7,668 nucleotides of DNA from an uncultured Terriglobales bacterium (GCA_955652845.1 CATPBY010000285.1:1-7668); one strand, 5' to 3'; positions 1-6,326 are shown, numbered from the stretch's first letter. Notes: generated by a model from the letters alone, not told the origin. Numbers and translations: made by a program.

Positions 1-1139
1 GCCCCGGGGCCCCTGCTCAGCGCTGCCATGAGTCCCTGTGCCTGGGCATCTGCGTCGCCCGGGGACTTTGCGCCGAACTCAGCAAACAGCCAGCCTCCGC
101 CCTCGGGGAGCAATGCCAAACCTTCGGAGTTGATCCCCATGCGCCGGGTGTACTGGACGAGCAGATCGTCCACGCCTTCCAGCCCGATGGGCCGGTGCGC
201 CATCACCTCGGGCACATGGTCAGCGCACTGGTAAATGTCGGGATAGGCAATAAGCAGCAGGAGTCTATTCGGGGGACTCTCCACCAGGCGGCAGGTCGCC
301 TCAAGCACGGTCACGCAGGTCCCTTCGGAGCCCACCAGCGCTCGCGCCACTTGGAAACCGTTTTCGGGAAGCAGGTAGTTCAGGTTGTATCCCGAAACCC
401 GGCGAGGAATGTTGGGATAACGCTGGCGGACAAGATCCGAATATTTGTCGCGGATGGTCTTCAAACCTGCATAGACCGCTGCGCGACGCCCCCCTTCACG
501 GATGACCGTCTGTAACTCCTGGTTGCTGGTTGCGCCGACCTTCATGCGCAGCCCGTCATACGTGAGCACGTCCAGCGCTTCTATGTTCTCGTCAGTCTTG
601 CCCGCCATTACTGAATGCACGCCGCAGGAGTTATTCCCGATCATGCCGCCCAGCGTGCAGCGATCATGCGAAGCAGGATCCGCGCCAAACGTAAGGTGGT
701 GCTGTTCGGCCGCATTGCGCAGACTGTCCAGAATCACTCCGGGTTGCACGCGGGCCAGTCGTCGCCCCGGGTCAATTTCCAGAATCTTCGCCATGTAGCG
801 GGAGAAGTCCAGCACAACCGCGACGTTGCAGCACTGGCCGGCAAGCGAAGTTCCAGCGCCCCGGCAAAGAATGGGAGCGCCATGTTCCCGGGCAACCGAA
901 ACGACGGCGGCCACGTCATCCGCGTCTCGCGGAAGAACCACCCCGATCGGCACCTGGCGATAGTTGGAGCCGTCGGTCGCATACAGAGCCCGGCTGCTGC
1001 GATCAAACCGAATGTCCCCGCGAACGTGGCGGCGCAGGGTAGCCTCCAGAGAACCGACATTCAGTTCGGTTGATTTCGCCGCTGCGGGTTTATCAGCAAT
1101 ACCTTGTGGCGAGTGGAGGATGGGCGGCAGGTCCGGCAT
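1..1139 (-). CDS. FAD-linked oxidase, D-lactate/glycolate dehydrogenase (GlcD) type, N-terminal part
   Basis: This frame stays open from ATG 1139 to the left edge, giving 379 codons; the C-terminus is missing. By family it is a flavoprotein that oxidises a 2-hydroxyacid such as D-lactate or glycolate, passing electrons to quinone or an iron-sulfur domain. I see an N-terminal lead with LRRHVRGDIRFD at 35-46, then YATDGSNYRQVP (53-64), which opens the FAD-binding PCMH domain. That domain continues with RGAGTSLAGQ (93-102), GGMIGNNSCG (164-173) and VGSEGTCVTVLEAT (269-282). The FAD-oxidase C-terminal domain starts near 290. The N-terminal style resembles the long fusions of about 950-1000 residues that carry a C-terminal CCG iron-sulfur domain, but that part would lie outside the window. 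An in-frame TAA 18 bases upstream makes ATG 1139 the first possible start; its ribosome binding site is weak. It lies 61 bases after coxD on the same strand. The class is well supported; the substrate is unknown. Confidence 0.9.
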   Translation of the reverse strand, partial: MPDLPPILHSPQGIADKPAAAKSTELNVGSLEATLRRHVRGDIRFDRSSRALYATDGSNYRQVPIGVVLPRDADDVAAVVSVAREHGAPILCRGAGTSLAGQCCNVAVVLDFSRYMAKILEIDPGRRLARVQPGVILDSLRNAAEQHHLTFGADPASHDRCTLGGMIGNNSCGVHSVMAGKTDENIEALDVLTYDGLRMKVGATSNQELQTVIREGGRRAAVYAGLKTIRDKYSDLVRQRYPNIPRRVSGYNLNYLLPENGFQVARALVGSEGTCVTVLEATCRLVESPPNRLLLLIAYPDIYQCADHVPEVMAHRPIGLEGVDDLLVQYTRRMGINSEGLALLPEGGGWLFAEFGAKSPGDADAQAQGLMAALSRGPG

Positions 1140-1200
1140 CTCAGGCTTTCGATATTACATCTTCAAGCAAAGACGCCATTGCCGCTAAGCGACTCAGACT

Positions 1201-1305
1201 TCAGATCCACAAACGGGTGAGGTAATCGGCCATGCTGAGCGCCAGAAGAAGGAACAGACAGAAAATCGCGGCGATCACCACCATTTTCGTAAGCATCTCG
1301 CTGGC
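1201..1305 (-). pseudogene. coxD: 3' remainder of coxD, beyond the premature stop
   Basis: After the TAA at 1308-1306 the same frame stays open for 34 codons to a TGA at 1203-1201. It encodes ASEMLTKMV, a hydrophobic helix VIAAIFCLFLLLALSM and the ending ADYLTRLWI. This matches the third membrane helix and the [LS]-x-x-DY-[LI]-[ST]-R ending of the COX4 family. With the upstream part it makes a frame of 95 amino-acid positions counted from ATG 1488, including the stop position, which is the normal family length. So one base change (TAC or TAT to TAA), or a sequencing or assembly error, is the simplest explanation. An ATG at 1296, nine bases past the stop, could in principle restart translation to give a 31-residue single-helix peptide, but it has no convincing ribosome binding site. 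Confidence 0.75.
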
Positions 1306-1488
1306 TTACTTTACGTGCATGAAGAATAGAACCACCAGCAGGGCTTTGAAGGTTGCAATTACCAGGGCCACGACGGTATTCAGCCGTCCCAGGTCGATGA
1401 AGGCTACCCCTGCGGTAATCACTGTCAGGCAAAGCAGTGTGATCCAGATGCCCAGGTAGAGCTTGCTCGAAACGATGTGTTCTGACAT
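1306..1488 (-). CDS. coxD: Cytochrome c oxidase subunit IV (caa3 type), truncated by an in-frame stop
   Basis: This is the readable 5' part of the small membrane subunit IV of the caa3 oxidase, 60 residues long. The N-terminus MSEHIV, the stretch FIDLGRLNTVVALVIATFKA (30-49) and FFMHVK (55-60) are hallmarks of the prokaryotic COX4 family, which usually has about 95-110 residues and three membrane helices. Helix 1 is about residues 9-30 and helix 2 about 37-57. A TAA at 1308-1306 stands where relatives usually have a Tyr codon after HVK, and the frame then continues with the third helix (next entry). I chose ATG 1488 because MSEHIV is the familiar start. A GTG at 1497 that overlaps the coxC stop (GTGA) would add three residues (MSV) and is equally possible. 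The subunit is a non-catalytic accessory of the oxidase, so its truncation may be tolerated. Identity is firm; whether the stop is real cannot be judged here. Confidence 0.85.
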   Translation of the reverse strand: MSEHIVSSKLYLGIWITLLCLTVITAGVAFIDLGRLNTVVALVIATFKALLVVLFFMHVK

Positions 1489-1493
1489 AACGC

Positions 1494-2195
1494 TCACTTT
1501 AGCGGCTTTCGGTCAATGAGGTACAGCAATGGAAAAAGATAAATCCAGATGATGTCCACGAAGTGCCAGTACAGGCCGGCTAGTTCGATCGGCGTGTGGT
1601 ACTCCGGAGTGTACAAGCTTTTCCATGCGTAAAAGGTTAAAACCGCGAAAATGCCGACGCCAATAATCATGTGCAGGGCGTGCAGGCCGGTCATGGCAAA
1701 GTACAGGGAAAAGAAAATCTGCTGGTGCGAGGGGTCAATCCTGATCTGAGGATATTCCTTTATCAGATCGTCCACGTTAAACGACGAACCCGGGATATGG
1801 TGCTCCTGAAATTTGGTGTACCACTCCACGCCTTTGATTCCCAGAAAAGCCAGGCCGAAAACAATGGTCAGCAGCAAGAGAATCACTAATAACTTCCGCT
1901 TGCCCATCTGCGCCGCTCTCACCCCCAGCGCTACGGTGAGGCTGCTGCAAATCAGAACTGCAGTGTTGATGGTTCCCAGCCAGATATCCAGGCTGCGGCT
2001 GCCGGCAGCGAACTCGTTGTAGTACCAGTAGCGGTAGATGAGGTAGGCGCAGAACATCCCGCCAAAAAACATGACCTCGGTTGCCAGGAACACCCACATG
2101 CCGAGAGACGAAGCCTGGCGCTGCTGCTCCATGTCGGCGAAGTGGTGCCGCAGGGCTGGGTTATGTTCTTCGACGGCGATAGGGCTATCGCTCAA
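1494..2195 (-). CDS. coxC: Cytochrome c oxidase subunit III
   Basis: This is subunit III of the caa3 heme-copper oxidase, an integral membrane protein that stabilises subunit I and its proton uptake. It has 233 residues and about five membrane segments: roughly 32-54, 71-93, 101-121, 160-190 (written as one long segment with GLHALHMIIG at 170-179) and 206-227. This is the short form typical of bacterial caa3 oxidases, which lacks the first two helices of the mitochondrial protein. Diagnostic stretches are LGMWVFLATEVMFFGGMF (31-48, with the conserved Glu at 40) and LYWHFVDIIWIYLFPLLYL (208-226). The start is TTG at 2195-2193, inside the coxA end (11-base overlap). It is supported by a strong Shine-Dalgarno sequence six bases upstream and by the family-like N-terminus. 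The stop overlaps the alternative GTG start of coxD. Confidence 0.95.
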   Translation of the reverse strand: MSDSPIAVEEHNPALRHHFADMEQQRQASSLGMWVFLATEVMFFGGMFCAYLIYRYWYYNEFAAGSRSLDIWLGTINTAVLICSSLTVALGVRAAQMGKRKLLVILLLLTIVFGLAFLGIKGVEWYTKFQEHHIPGSSFNVDDLIKEYPQIRIDPSHQQIFFSLYFAMTGLHALHMIIGVGIFAVLTFYAWKSLYTPEYHTPIELAGLYWHFVDIIWIYLFPLLYLIDRKPLK

Positions 2196-3819
2196 CCGCG
2201 ACCTCCTCGGGTGCTGGAATGTTTTCGTAGTTGTAGGCTTCCCAGGTAACCTCGGGGGTGTGGTCGAAATTAAACGTCGGCGGCGGCGATGAGGTCATCC
2301 ATTCCAGCCCGGACGCGCCCCAGGGATTTTCCTCCGCAATTTTTCCGTAGCGCATGGACCATAAAAAATAAACCATGGGCAGAATGTACCCAACTGCCAG
2401 AATGGTTGAGCCCGCTGTAGAAAGCACATTCAGTACCTGAAACTCCGGAGGATATTGCCAGTAACGGCGCGGCATCCCGAGGTATCCGAGGACAAACTGC
2501 GGGAAAAAGGTCAGATTGAAGCCGATGAAGACGATCATGGCTGCCAGCTTTCCCCAGAACTCGGGATACATGCGACCGGAAATCTTCGGCCACCAGAAGT
2601 GCATACCCCCGAGATATCCCATCACCGCTCCACCGACCATGATGTAGTGGAAGTGAGCGATGACGAAATAGGTGTCGGTGACGTGAACGTCGATGCCCAA
2701 AGCGGCGAGGAAAAGTCCGGTCAATCCGCCCATGGTGAACAGACCGATGAACCCGAAGGCGTAGAGCATAGGAGTGGCAAAGGAAATTGAGCCCTTGTAC
2801 ATGGTCGCGGTCCAGTTAAATACCTTGATAGCCGAAGGCACCGCAACCATGTAGCTGAGGATGGAAAAAATCAGAGCAGAATAAAGAGAGATTCCGGCCA
2901 CGAACATGTGGTGCGCCCACACCAGAAAGCCAAACACTGCGATCCCAATGCTTGACATGGCCACGAACTTGTAGCCGAAGATTCGTTTGCGGCAGAAGCA
3001 GGGGACGATTTCCGACACCACTCCCATCGACGGCAGAATCATGATGTAGACCGCAGGGTGAGAGTAAAACCAGAAAAGATGCTGGAACAGCAGAGGGTCG
3101 CCGCCGCGAGTGGGATCGAAGATTCCGAGATGCAACGCGCGCTCCAGCACTACCAGCACCAGCGTTACCGCGAGCACTGGCGTGCCCAACAGTTGGATGA
3201 TGCTGGTGGCGTAATGTGCCCAGATAAAGAGCGGCAAGCGGGACCATGTCATGCCGGGGGCCCGCATGCGGTGGATGGTCACTACGAAATTCAATCCGGT
3301 CAGAATCGAGGAGAAACCCGCGACGAAGATCGCAAGTCCAGCCTCAATCACCTTAGTATTGCTGAATGCAGTGCTGAAGGGCGTGTAAAAAGTCCAGCCG
3401 GTGTCAACACCGCCGGTCAGGATGCAATGCAGCATCATGACGCCGGCAATTATGTACAAATACCAGCTGAGCAGATTGATACGCGGGAAGGCGAGATCCC
3501 GCGCTCCGATCATCAGTGGAACCAGAAAGTTTCCCAGCACAGCAGGAATTGACGGGATCAAAAAAAAGAACACCATCACTTGCCCGTGCATGGTGAAGAG
3601 CTTGTTGTAGGTATCGGACTGGACCAGATCTCCCGCCGGGGTCAACAGTTCCAACCGGATCAGCAGCGCGAAGAAGCCCCCAATGAAGAAAAAGAACGTG
3701 ATCGACAGCAGATAAAGCAGCGCAATGCGCTTGTGATCCGTGGTCAGAAGCCATGACTTGATGCCATACTCCTGATTAAGGTAATTCGTGCGGTCGGCGG
3801 TGATCGCTGCGGTTGCCAT
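2185..3819 (-). CDS. coxA: Cytochrome c oxidase subunit I (heme-copper oxidase, A2 type)
   Basis: This is the catalytic subunit: it reduces oxygen to water at the heme a3/CuB centre and pumps protons across the inner membrane. It has 544 residues, a normal family length, with about twelve membrane helices. Ligands by motif are H78 (FTMHGQ) and H391 for low-spin heme a, H389 (AHFHY) for heme a3, and H254, H303 and H304 for CuB. Y258 is the residue that crosslinks to H254. The motif around the first CuB ligand is YSHPAVY (252-258), with Ala where A1 oxidases carry the proton-channel Glu of GHPEVY. YSHPxV defines the A2 subfamily, in which a Tyr is thought to replace that Glu. D108 (GARDLAFPR) fits the D-channel entrance and K332 (AIKVFNW) the K-channel. 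ATG 3819 lies two bases after the coxB stop, with a possible AAGG ten bases upstream. The coxA end contains the coxC ribosome binding site and start. Confidence 0.97.
   Translation of the reverse strand: MATAAITADRTNYLNQEYGIKSWLLTTDHKRIALLYLLSITFFFFIGGFFALLIRLELLTPAGDLVQSDTYNKLFTMHGQVMVFFFLIPSIPAVLGNFLVPLMIGARDLAFPRINLLSWYLYIIAGVMMLHCILTGGVDTGWTFYTPFSTAFSNTKVIEAGLAIFVAGFSSILTGLNFVVTIHRMRAPGMTWSRLPLFIWAHYATSIIQLLGTPVLAVTLVLVVLERALHLGIFDPTRGGDPLLFQHLFWFYSHPAVYIMILPSMGVVSEIVPCFCRKRIFGYKFVAMSSIGIAVFGFLVWAHHMFVAGISLYSALIFSILSYMVAVPSAIKVFNWTATMYKGSISFATPMLYAFGFIGLFTMGGLTGLFLAALGIDVHVTDTYFVIAHFHYIMVGGAVMGYLGGMHFWWPKISGRMYPEFWGKLAAMIVFIGFNLTFFPQFVLGYLGMPRRYWQYPPEFQVLNVLSTAGSTILAVGYILPMVYFLWSMRYGKIAEENPWGASGLEWMTSSPPPTFNFDHTPEVTWEAYNYENIPAPEEVAVER
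2202..2207 (-). promoter_or_regulatory. Strong ribosome binding site of coxC
   Basis: The minus strand reads AGGAGG here, six bases before the TTG start of coxC and inside the last codons of coxA. It is a perfect core anti-16S match and the clearest Shine-Dalgarno sequence at any start in the window. It decides the coxC start and probably offsets the weak TTG codon. Confidence 0.8.
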
Positions 3820-3821
3820 TG

Positions 3822-4817
3822 CTATTGCACCTTGGGTTGTTGCGGCTTCGTGCCGGGCAGAAGCGAAGGAGTGGCGGCCGCTCCCGCCGGCGGTTGGTTC
3901 AATGACTTAATGTATGCCACCAGCGCGCTCAACTGCTCTTCACTCACTAATCCTTGAAATACCGGCATGATGGGCTTGAATCCGGAAACAATTTTTGCTG
4001 CCGGGCTCAAAATGGATTCCCGGATGTAGTTTTCATCGGCAACGACGGTTCGGCCGTCTTCGAGTTGGACTGGCTTGCCGAACAGTCCGGCAAGGTTGGG
4101 CCCGCGTCCCTGGGTGTCGAATCTGTGGCAGGTGGAACATCCCAGTTGCTGGAAGATGCTCTCCCCATTTGCGGCAAGCGATCCCATGGCCGCGCCGCCG
4201 CCGAGCCAGGCTTCGTACTGCGCCGGCTCCATCACCACCACCTGGCCGATCATGCCGGAGTGCATGGTGCCGCAATATTCCGCGCAAAACAGATGATAAG
4301 TGCCGGGCCTCGTGGCGCGAAACCAGGCCGTAGTGTAGCGGCCGGGCAGAACATCCTGTTTCATGCGGAACGCGGGCACGTAGAAGCTGTGGATCACGTC
4401 CTGGGAAGTCATAATCATCTTCACATCTCGGCCCACAGGCACGTGCAGTTCGTTGATCTCCCGCTGCCCCTCTTCGTGCTGCAGCTTCCACATCCACTGC
4501 TTAGCCACGACATAAACTTCGGTGGCGCCTCGTGGCGGCGTGCGCTCCCTGAAGTAAATAACCGCACCCCAGACAAAAATAACCATAAAAATGCCAAGCG
4601 GAATCACCGTCCAGGTCAACTCCAACGGGGTAGAACCTTCAATCTGCTCAGCCTGGACGCCCTTGCGACGGCGAAACCTGGTCGCAAATACCACAATCAT
4701 GATGAAGATCGATACGCTCATGAAGGCGGCCAGCGCTACCAGGAAAATGTATAGCGCGTCTACGCTTCCGGCCGTCGTCGAGGCCCTTGCAGGCCAAAGT
4801 GGAAAAGTGTCGAACAT
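3822..4817 (-). CDS. coxB: Cytochrome c oxidase subunit II with fused cytochrome c domain (caa3 type)
   Basis: This subunit receives electrons and passes them through the dinuclear CuA site to heme a in CoxA. It has 331 residues. Two membrane helices lie at about 21-46 and 68-89, followed by the exported cupredoxin domain with the aromatic patch KQWMWKLQ (106-113). CuA ligands are visible: H143, C178, E180 (main chain), C182, H186 and M189, in HSFYVPAF and CAEYCGTMHSGMIG. A class I cytochrome c domain is fused after about residue 212. It binds heme through C227, C230 and H231 (CSTCH), with M284 in KPIMPVF the likely sixth ligand. This makes the enzyme a caa3 oxidase that carries its own cytochrome c. 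A Pro/Ala-rich tail follows 308. No cleaved signal peptide or lipobox Cys is obvious at the N-terminus. The start forms a TAATG junction with the sco stop, which implies coupled translation. Confidence 0.97.
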   Translation of the reverse strand: MFDTFPLWPARASTTAGSVDALYIFLVALAAFMSVSIFIMIVVFATRFRRRKGVQAEQIEGSTPLELTWTVIPLGIFMVIFVWGAVIYFRERTPPRGATEVYVVAKQWMWKLQHEEGQREINELHVPVGRDVKMIMTSQDVIHSFYVPAFRMKQDVLPGRYTTAWFRATRPGTYHLFCAEYCGTMHSGMIGQVVVMEPAQYEAWLGGGAAMGSLAANGESIFQQLGCSTCHRFDTQGRGPNLAGLFGKPVQLEDGRTVVADENYIRESILSPAAKIVSGFKPIMPVFQGLVSEEQLSALVAYIKSLNQPPAGAAATPSLLPGTKPQQPKVQ

Positions 4818-5689
4818 TAATATGTGACTCGCCGAGCTCCCTGATGGTTCTGCGTAGAACCTCTTCGAAACAATGCGGTGATCATCACACCCAAAACCAG
4901 GATTGTGGCTCCCGCGGATAGTTGCAGCACGCGCGAAATAATCGCGCCATATTTACCGGTTGCGGGATCGTAGTGATAGCAGTAGAGCAACACCTGATCC
5001 ACCACGCTGCCGATCTTGTTTTCCGAAGCCTGCACCAATCCCAGACGTAAGTCTTTGGGGGCATACTCGACTCCGTAGTAATACTGCGCAATCCTGCCCT
5101 GGGGAGTCAGCAGCAAAATGGCTGTAGCGTGAGCGAACTGGGCGGTCCTGGCGTCATACTGATACTCGAAACCGGCAGATTTGGTCAGGGAATCGATCGA
5201 TTCCTGCGATCCGGTGAGGAAGTGCCAGCCCGCCGCGGCGCCCGGGCGCCCGTAACGCTTCAGGTATTCCGTCTTCTTGGCGAATGCCATTTCCGGCGTC
5301 TCACGCGGATCGAAGCTTACAGTGAGGACGTCGAATTCTTTGCCCACATCGAACTTCAGGACCCGCAATGCGCTCTCCAGACCGCTCAAGACTTCGCCGC
5401 ATAACATGGGGCACTGGTAGTAGACGAGGTTTAGAATTATTGGCTTCTTGCCGAAATAGTCGCCAAGCCGGACCGGTTTGCCAGTTTCATCGCGAAATGA
5501 GAGATCAGCGGGAATCTGCTCATTCAGGTGCTGCTCGATGCCGACGTTTTCTAAACCTGGCGGCCGCACATTGGAGGGCGGAGACATGATGCCGCGGGTC
5601 ATAGCCTGACCCCAGGCGGCAGCCGCGAACAGCAAGACGCCGGCTGGCAGGAGCCACTTCTGTTTAATCGTTGACAGTTTTGTCCCCAT
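4817..5689 (-). CDS. SCO1/SenC family copper chaperone for the CuA site
   Basis: SCO proteins deliver copper to, or reduce, the CuA cysteines of oxidase subunit II; the neighbouring coxB is the obvious client. The protein has 290 residues from ATG 5689. It starts with a Sec-type signal or anchor (positive residues 4-11, hydrophobic 12-28, then WGQA). The thioredoxin-fold domain has the copper-binding CPMLC (C93, C97) and the conserved distal His H187 (FAHATAILLLTPQGRI), plus the SFDPRETPEMA stretch (125-135). A second hydrophobic segment at about 253-275 is followed by RRGS, so the C-terminus is probably membrane-anchored too. This end, with CYHYDPATGKYG (237-248), is typical of SCO proteins in ACIII-caa3 clusters. 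The frame is open upstream to ATG 5875, but that would overlap the previous gene by 77 bases and translate the palindromic gap as an unlikely charged leader, so I reject it. The stop overlaps the coxB ATG by one base. Confidence 0.92.
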   Translation of the reverse strand: MGTKLSTIKQKWLLPAGVLLFAAAAWGQAMTRGIMSPPSNVRPPGLENVGIEQHLNEQIPADLSFRDETGKPVRLGDYFGKKPIILNLVYYQCPMLCGEVLSGLESALRVLKFDVGKEFDVLTVSFDPRETPEMAFAKKTEYLKRYGRPGAAAGWHFLTGSQESIDSLTKSAGFEYQYDARTAQFAHATAILLLTPQGRIAQYYYGVEYAPKDLRLGLVQASENKIGSVVDQVLLYCYHYDPATGKYGAIISRVLQLSAGATILVLGVMITALFRRGSTQNHQGARRVTY

Positions 5690-5798
5690 CTCAGACTTTT
5701 GAGAAACCTCAGCCGCTAAAGCCGCTTCGCGAGAGTTTGCGGCACGATTGAAGTCGTGCCCTTCCCACTCTTGAAGCCGTGTACAAGCAGAGTACCCC
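5690..5798 (-). other. Gap of 109 bases between the unknown gene and sco
   Basis: This is the longest non-coding stretch inside the operon; the other operon junctions are overlaps or a 2-base spacer. It holds a perfect hairpin (5741-5760), a direct repeat AGCCGCT (5711-5717 and 5720-5726, two bases apart) and the near-repeat TTGAAGTCGTG / TTGAAGCCGTG (5748-5758 and 5771-5781). I see no convincing promoter boxes and no T-tract that would make the hairpin a classical terminator. Upstream of sco only CTGAG adjoins the ATG, which is a weak ribosome binding site. Confidence 0.6.
5741..5760. repeat. REP-like palindrome (hairpin) in the actF-sco interval
   Basis: GGCACGA (5741-5747) and its exact reverse complement TCGTGCC (5754-5760) flank a six-base loop TTGAAG. 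Motifs of the form GGCACGACTTCA(A/G)TCGTGCC and AGCGGCT-AGCCGCT are, from memory, frequent intergenic repeats in Acidobacteriota genomes. Here the second motif is present only as a direct repeat. Likely roles are a processing or stability hairpin in the transcript, or an inert mobile repeat. No second copy of the full palindrome is seen in the window. Confidence 0.55.
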
Positions 5799-6326
5799 TC
5801 ATTCGTGTTGCTTCTTACCCGTTGGGTGCGCCTGGCCAGCTGTATCCGATCCCGCAGCGGCCCTTCTAGCGTCATTCACTGGGGACGGCGGCACAGTTCC
5901 CGCTTTTGGCGCGACCGGCAAGCCGCGATCCACTATCAATTGCATGGCACTCTCGATCGGAATGTGCGCCACCCCGGCCTTCTCATCCACCCAGCCATAG
6001 CTGTTGAGCTGCTTTTCTTCCTGGAGCCGGAAATCATTGATCTCCAGACGCTCATTTCTCTCCAGACGTGGTTGGGGGAATTTCTCGATGTCGCCAGGGT
6101 TAACAACTCGCGTATCAGTCGCAGTCTTTTCCAGCAGCGGATTCTGCGCGGGCTGATGGCCTCGTTGATAGGCGTCCATATACTTGTAGATTCCCCATAC
6201 CGCAACAGAAGCTAGCGCGACCATAACCGCGACCCCGATCAAAAACTGAACCACATTTCGGGCGGCCAGATCCTGTGGCTCGAATTCAACGCCGGGATTG
6301 TGGCGATTTTCCATTTCATCAGTCAT
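5799..6326 (-). CDS. Conserved membrane-anchored protein of unknown function in the ACIII-caa3 operon
   Basis: The protein has 175 residues: a short polar N-terminus (ENRHNPGVEFEPQDLAARNV, 6-25), one membrane helix at about 25-48, and an exported part. Residues 84-133 form its most recognisable block: PQPRLERNERLEINDFRLQ, then LNSYGWVDEKAGVAHIPIES (107-126) and AMQLIVDRGLPVAP. I recall this YGWVDxKAGVxxIPI(D/E)xAM motif from small proteins next to ACIII or oxidase genes, sometimes fused to SCO-like or cytochrome proteins, without a known biochemical role. The tail is Pro/Ala-rich and low-complexity. A part in assembly or as a docking subunit between ACIII and the oxidase is inference from position. 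The start is uncertain: ATG 6326 overlaps the actF end by 8 bases, ATG 6314 would begin MENRHNPG just after the actF stop, and ATG 6359 seems too far upstream. Confidence 0.85.
   Translation of the reverse strand: MTDEMENRHNPGVEFEPQDLAARNVVQFLIGVAVMVALASVAVWGIYKYMDAYQRGHQPAQNPLLEKTATDTRVVNPGDIEKFPQPRLERNERLEINDFRLQEEKQLNSYGWVDEKAGVAHIPIESAMQLIVDRGLPVAPKAGTVPPSPVNDARRAAAGSDTAGQAHPTGKKQHE

Noticed and set aside
1..13. GCCCCGGGGC palindrome at the left edge
   Set aside because: It is within the coding frame of the FAD oxidase (Arg-Gly-Pro-Gly region) and short; no sign of a site.
734..1060. Minus-strand frame of 108 codons in the dehydrogenase region
   Set aside because: It is out of frame with the long FAD-oxidase frame (1139-1) that carries clear FAD-domain motifs.
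1152..1157. TAATAT on the minus strand as a -10 box for the FAD-oxidase gene
   Set aside because: No -35 box at a proper distance, and the start codon lies only 12 bases downstream; probably chance.
1496..1507. Eleven-base match AGCCGCTAAAG between the coxC end and the actF-sco gap
   Set aside because: At coxC it encodes the last codons (Lys-Pro-Leu-Lys); a match of this length between a 109-base gap and 7.7 kb on two strands can occur by chance.
3058..3552. Plus-strand frame of 164 codons opposite coxA
   Set aside because: Antisense to catalytic coxA sequence, low-complexity polar translation, no start signal of note.
3954..4754. Plus-strand frame of 266 codons opposite coxB
   Set aside because: It lies entirely antisense to a gene with intact CuA and heme motifs, and its translation is His/Arg/Gly-rich with no recognisable domain; it is a mirror of coxB codon use.
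5231..5250. Back-to-back GC palindromes CGCCGCGGCG and CCCGGGCGCC inside sco
   Set aside because: They encode the ordinary residues of GRPGAAAG in frame and arise from GC-rich Gly/Ala/Pro codons.
5741..5760. Hairpin as an intrinsic terminator
   Set aside because: No run of T follows on the minus strand, and the genes on both sides belong to one functional cluster.
5690..5875. N-terminal extension of SCO by 62 residues from ATG 5875
   Set aside because: It would overlap the preceding gene by 77 bases and translate the palindromic gap; a good signal peptide begins right after ATG 5689.
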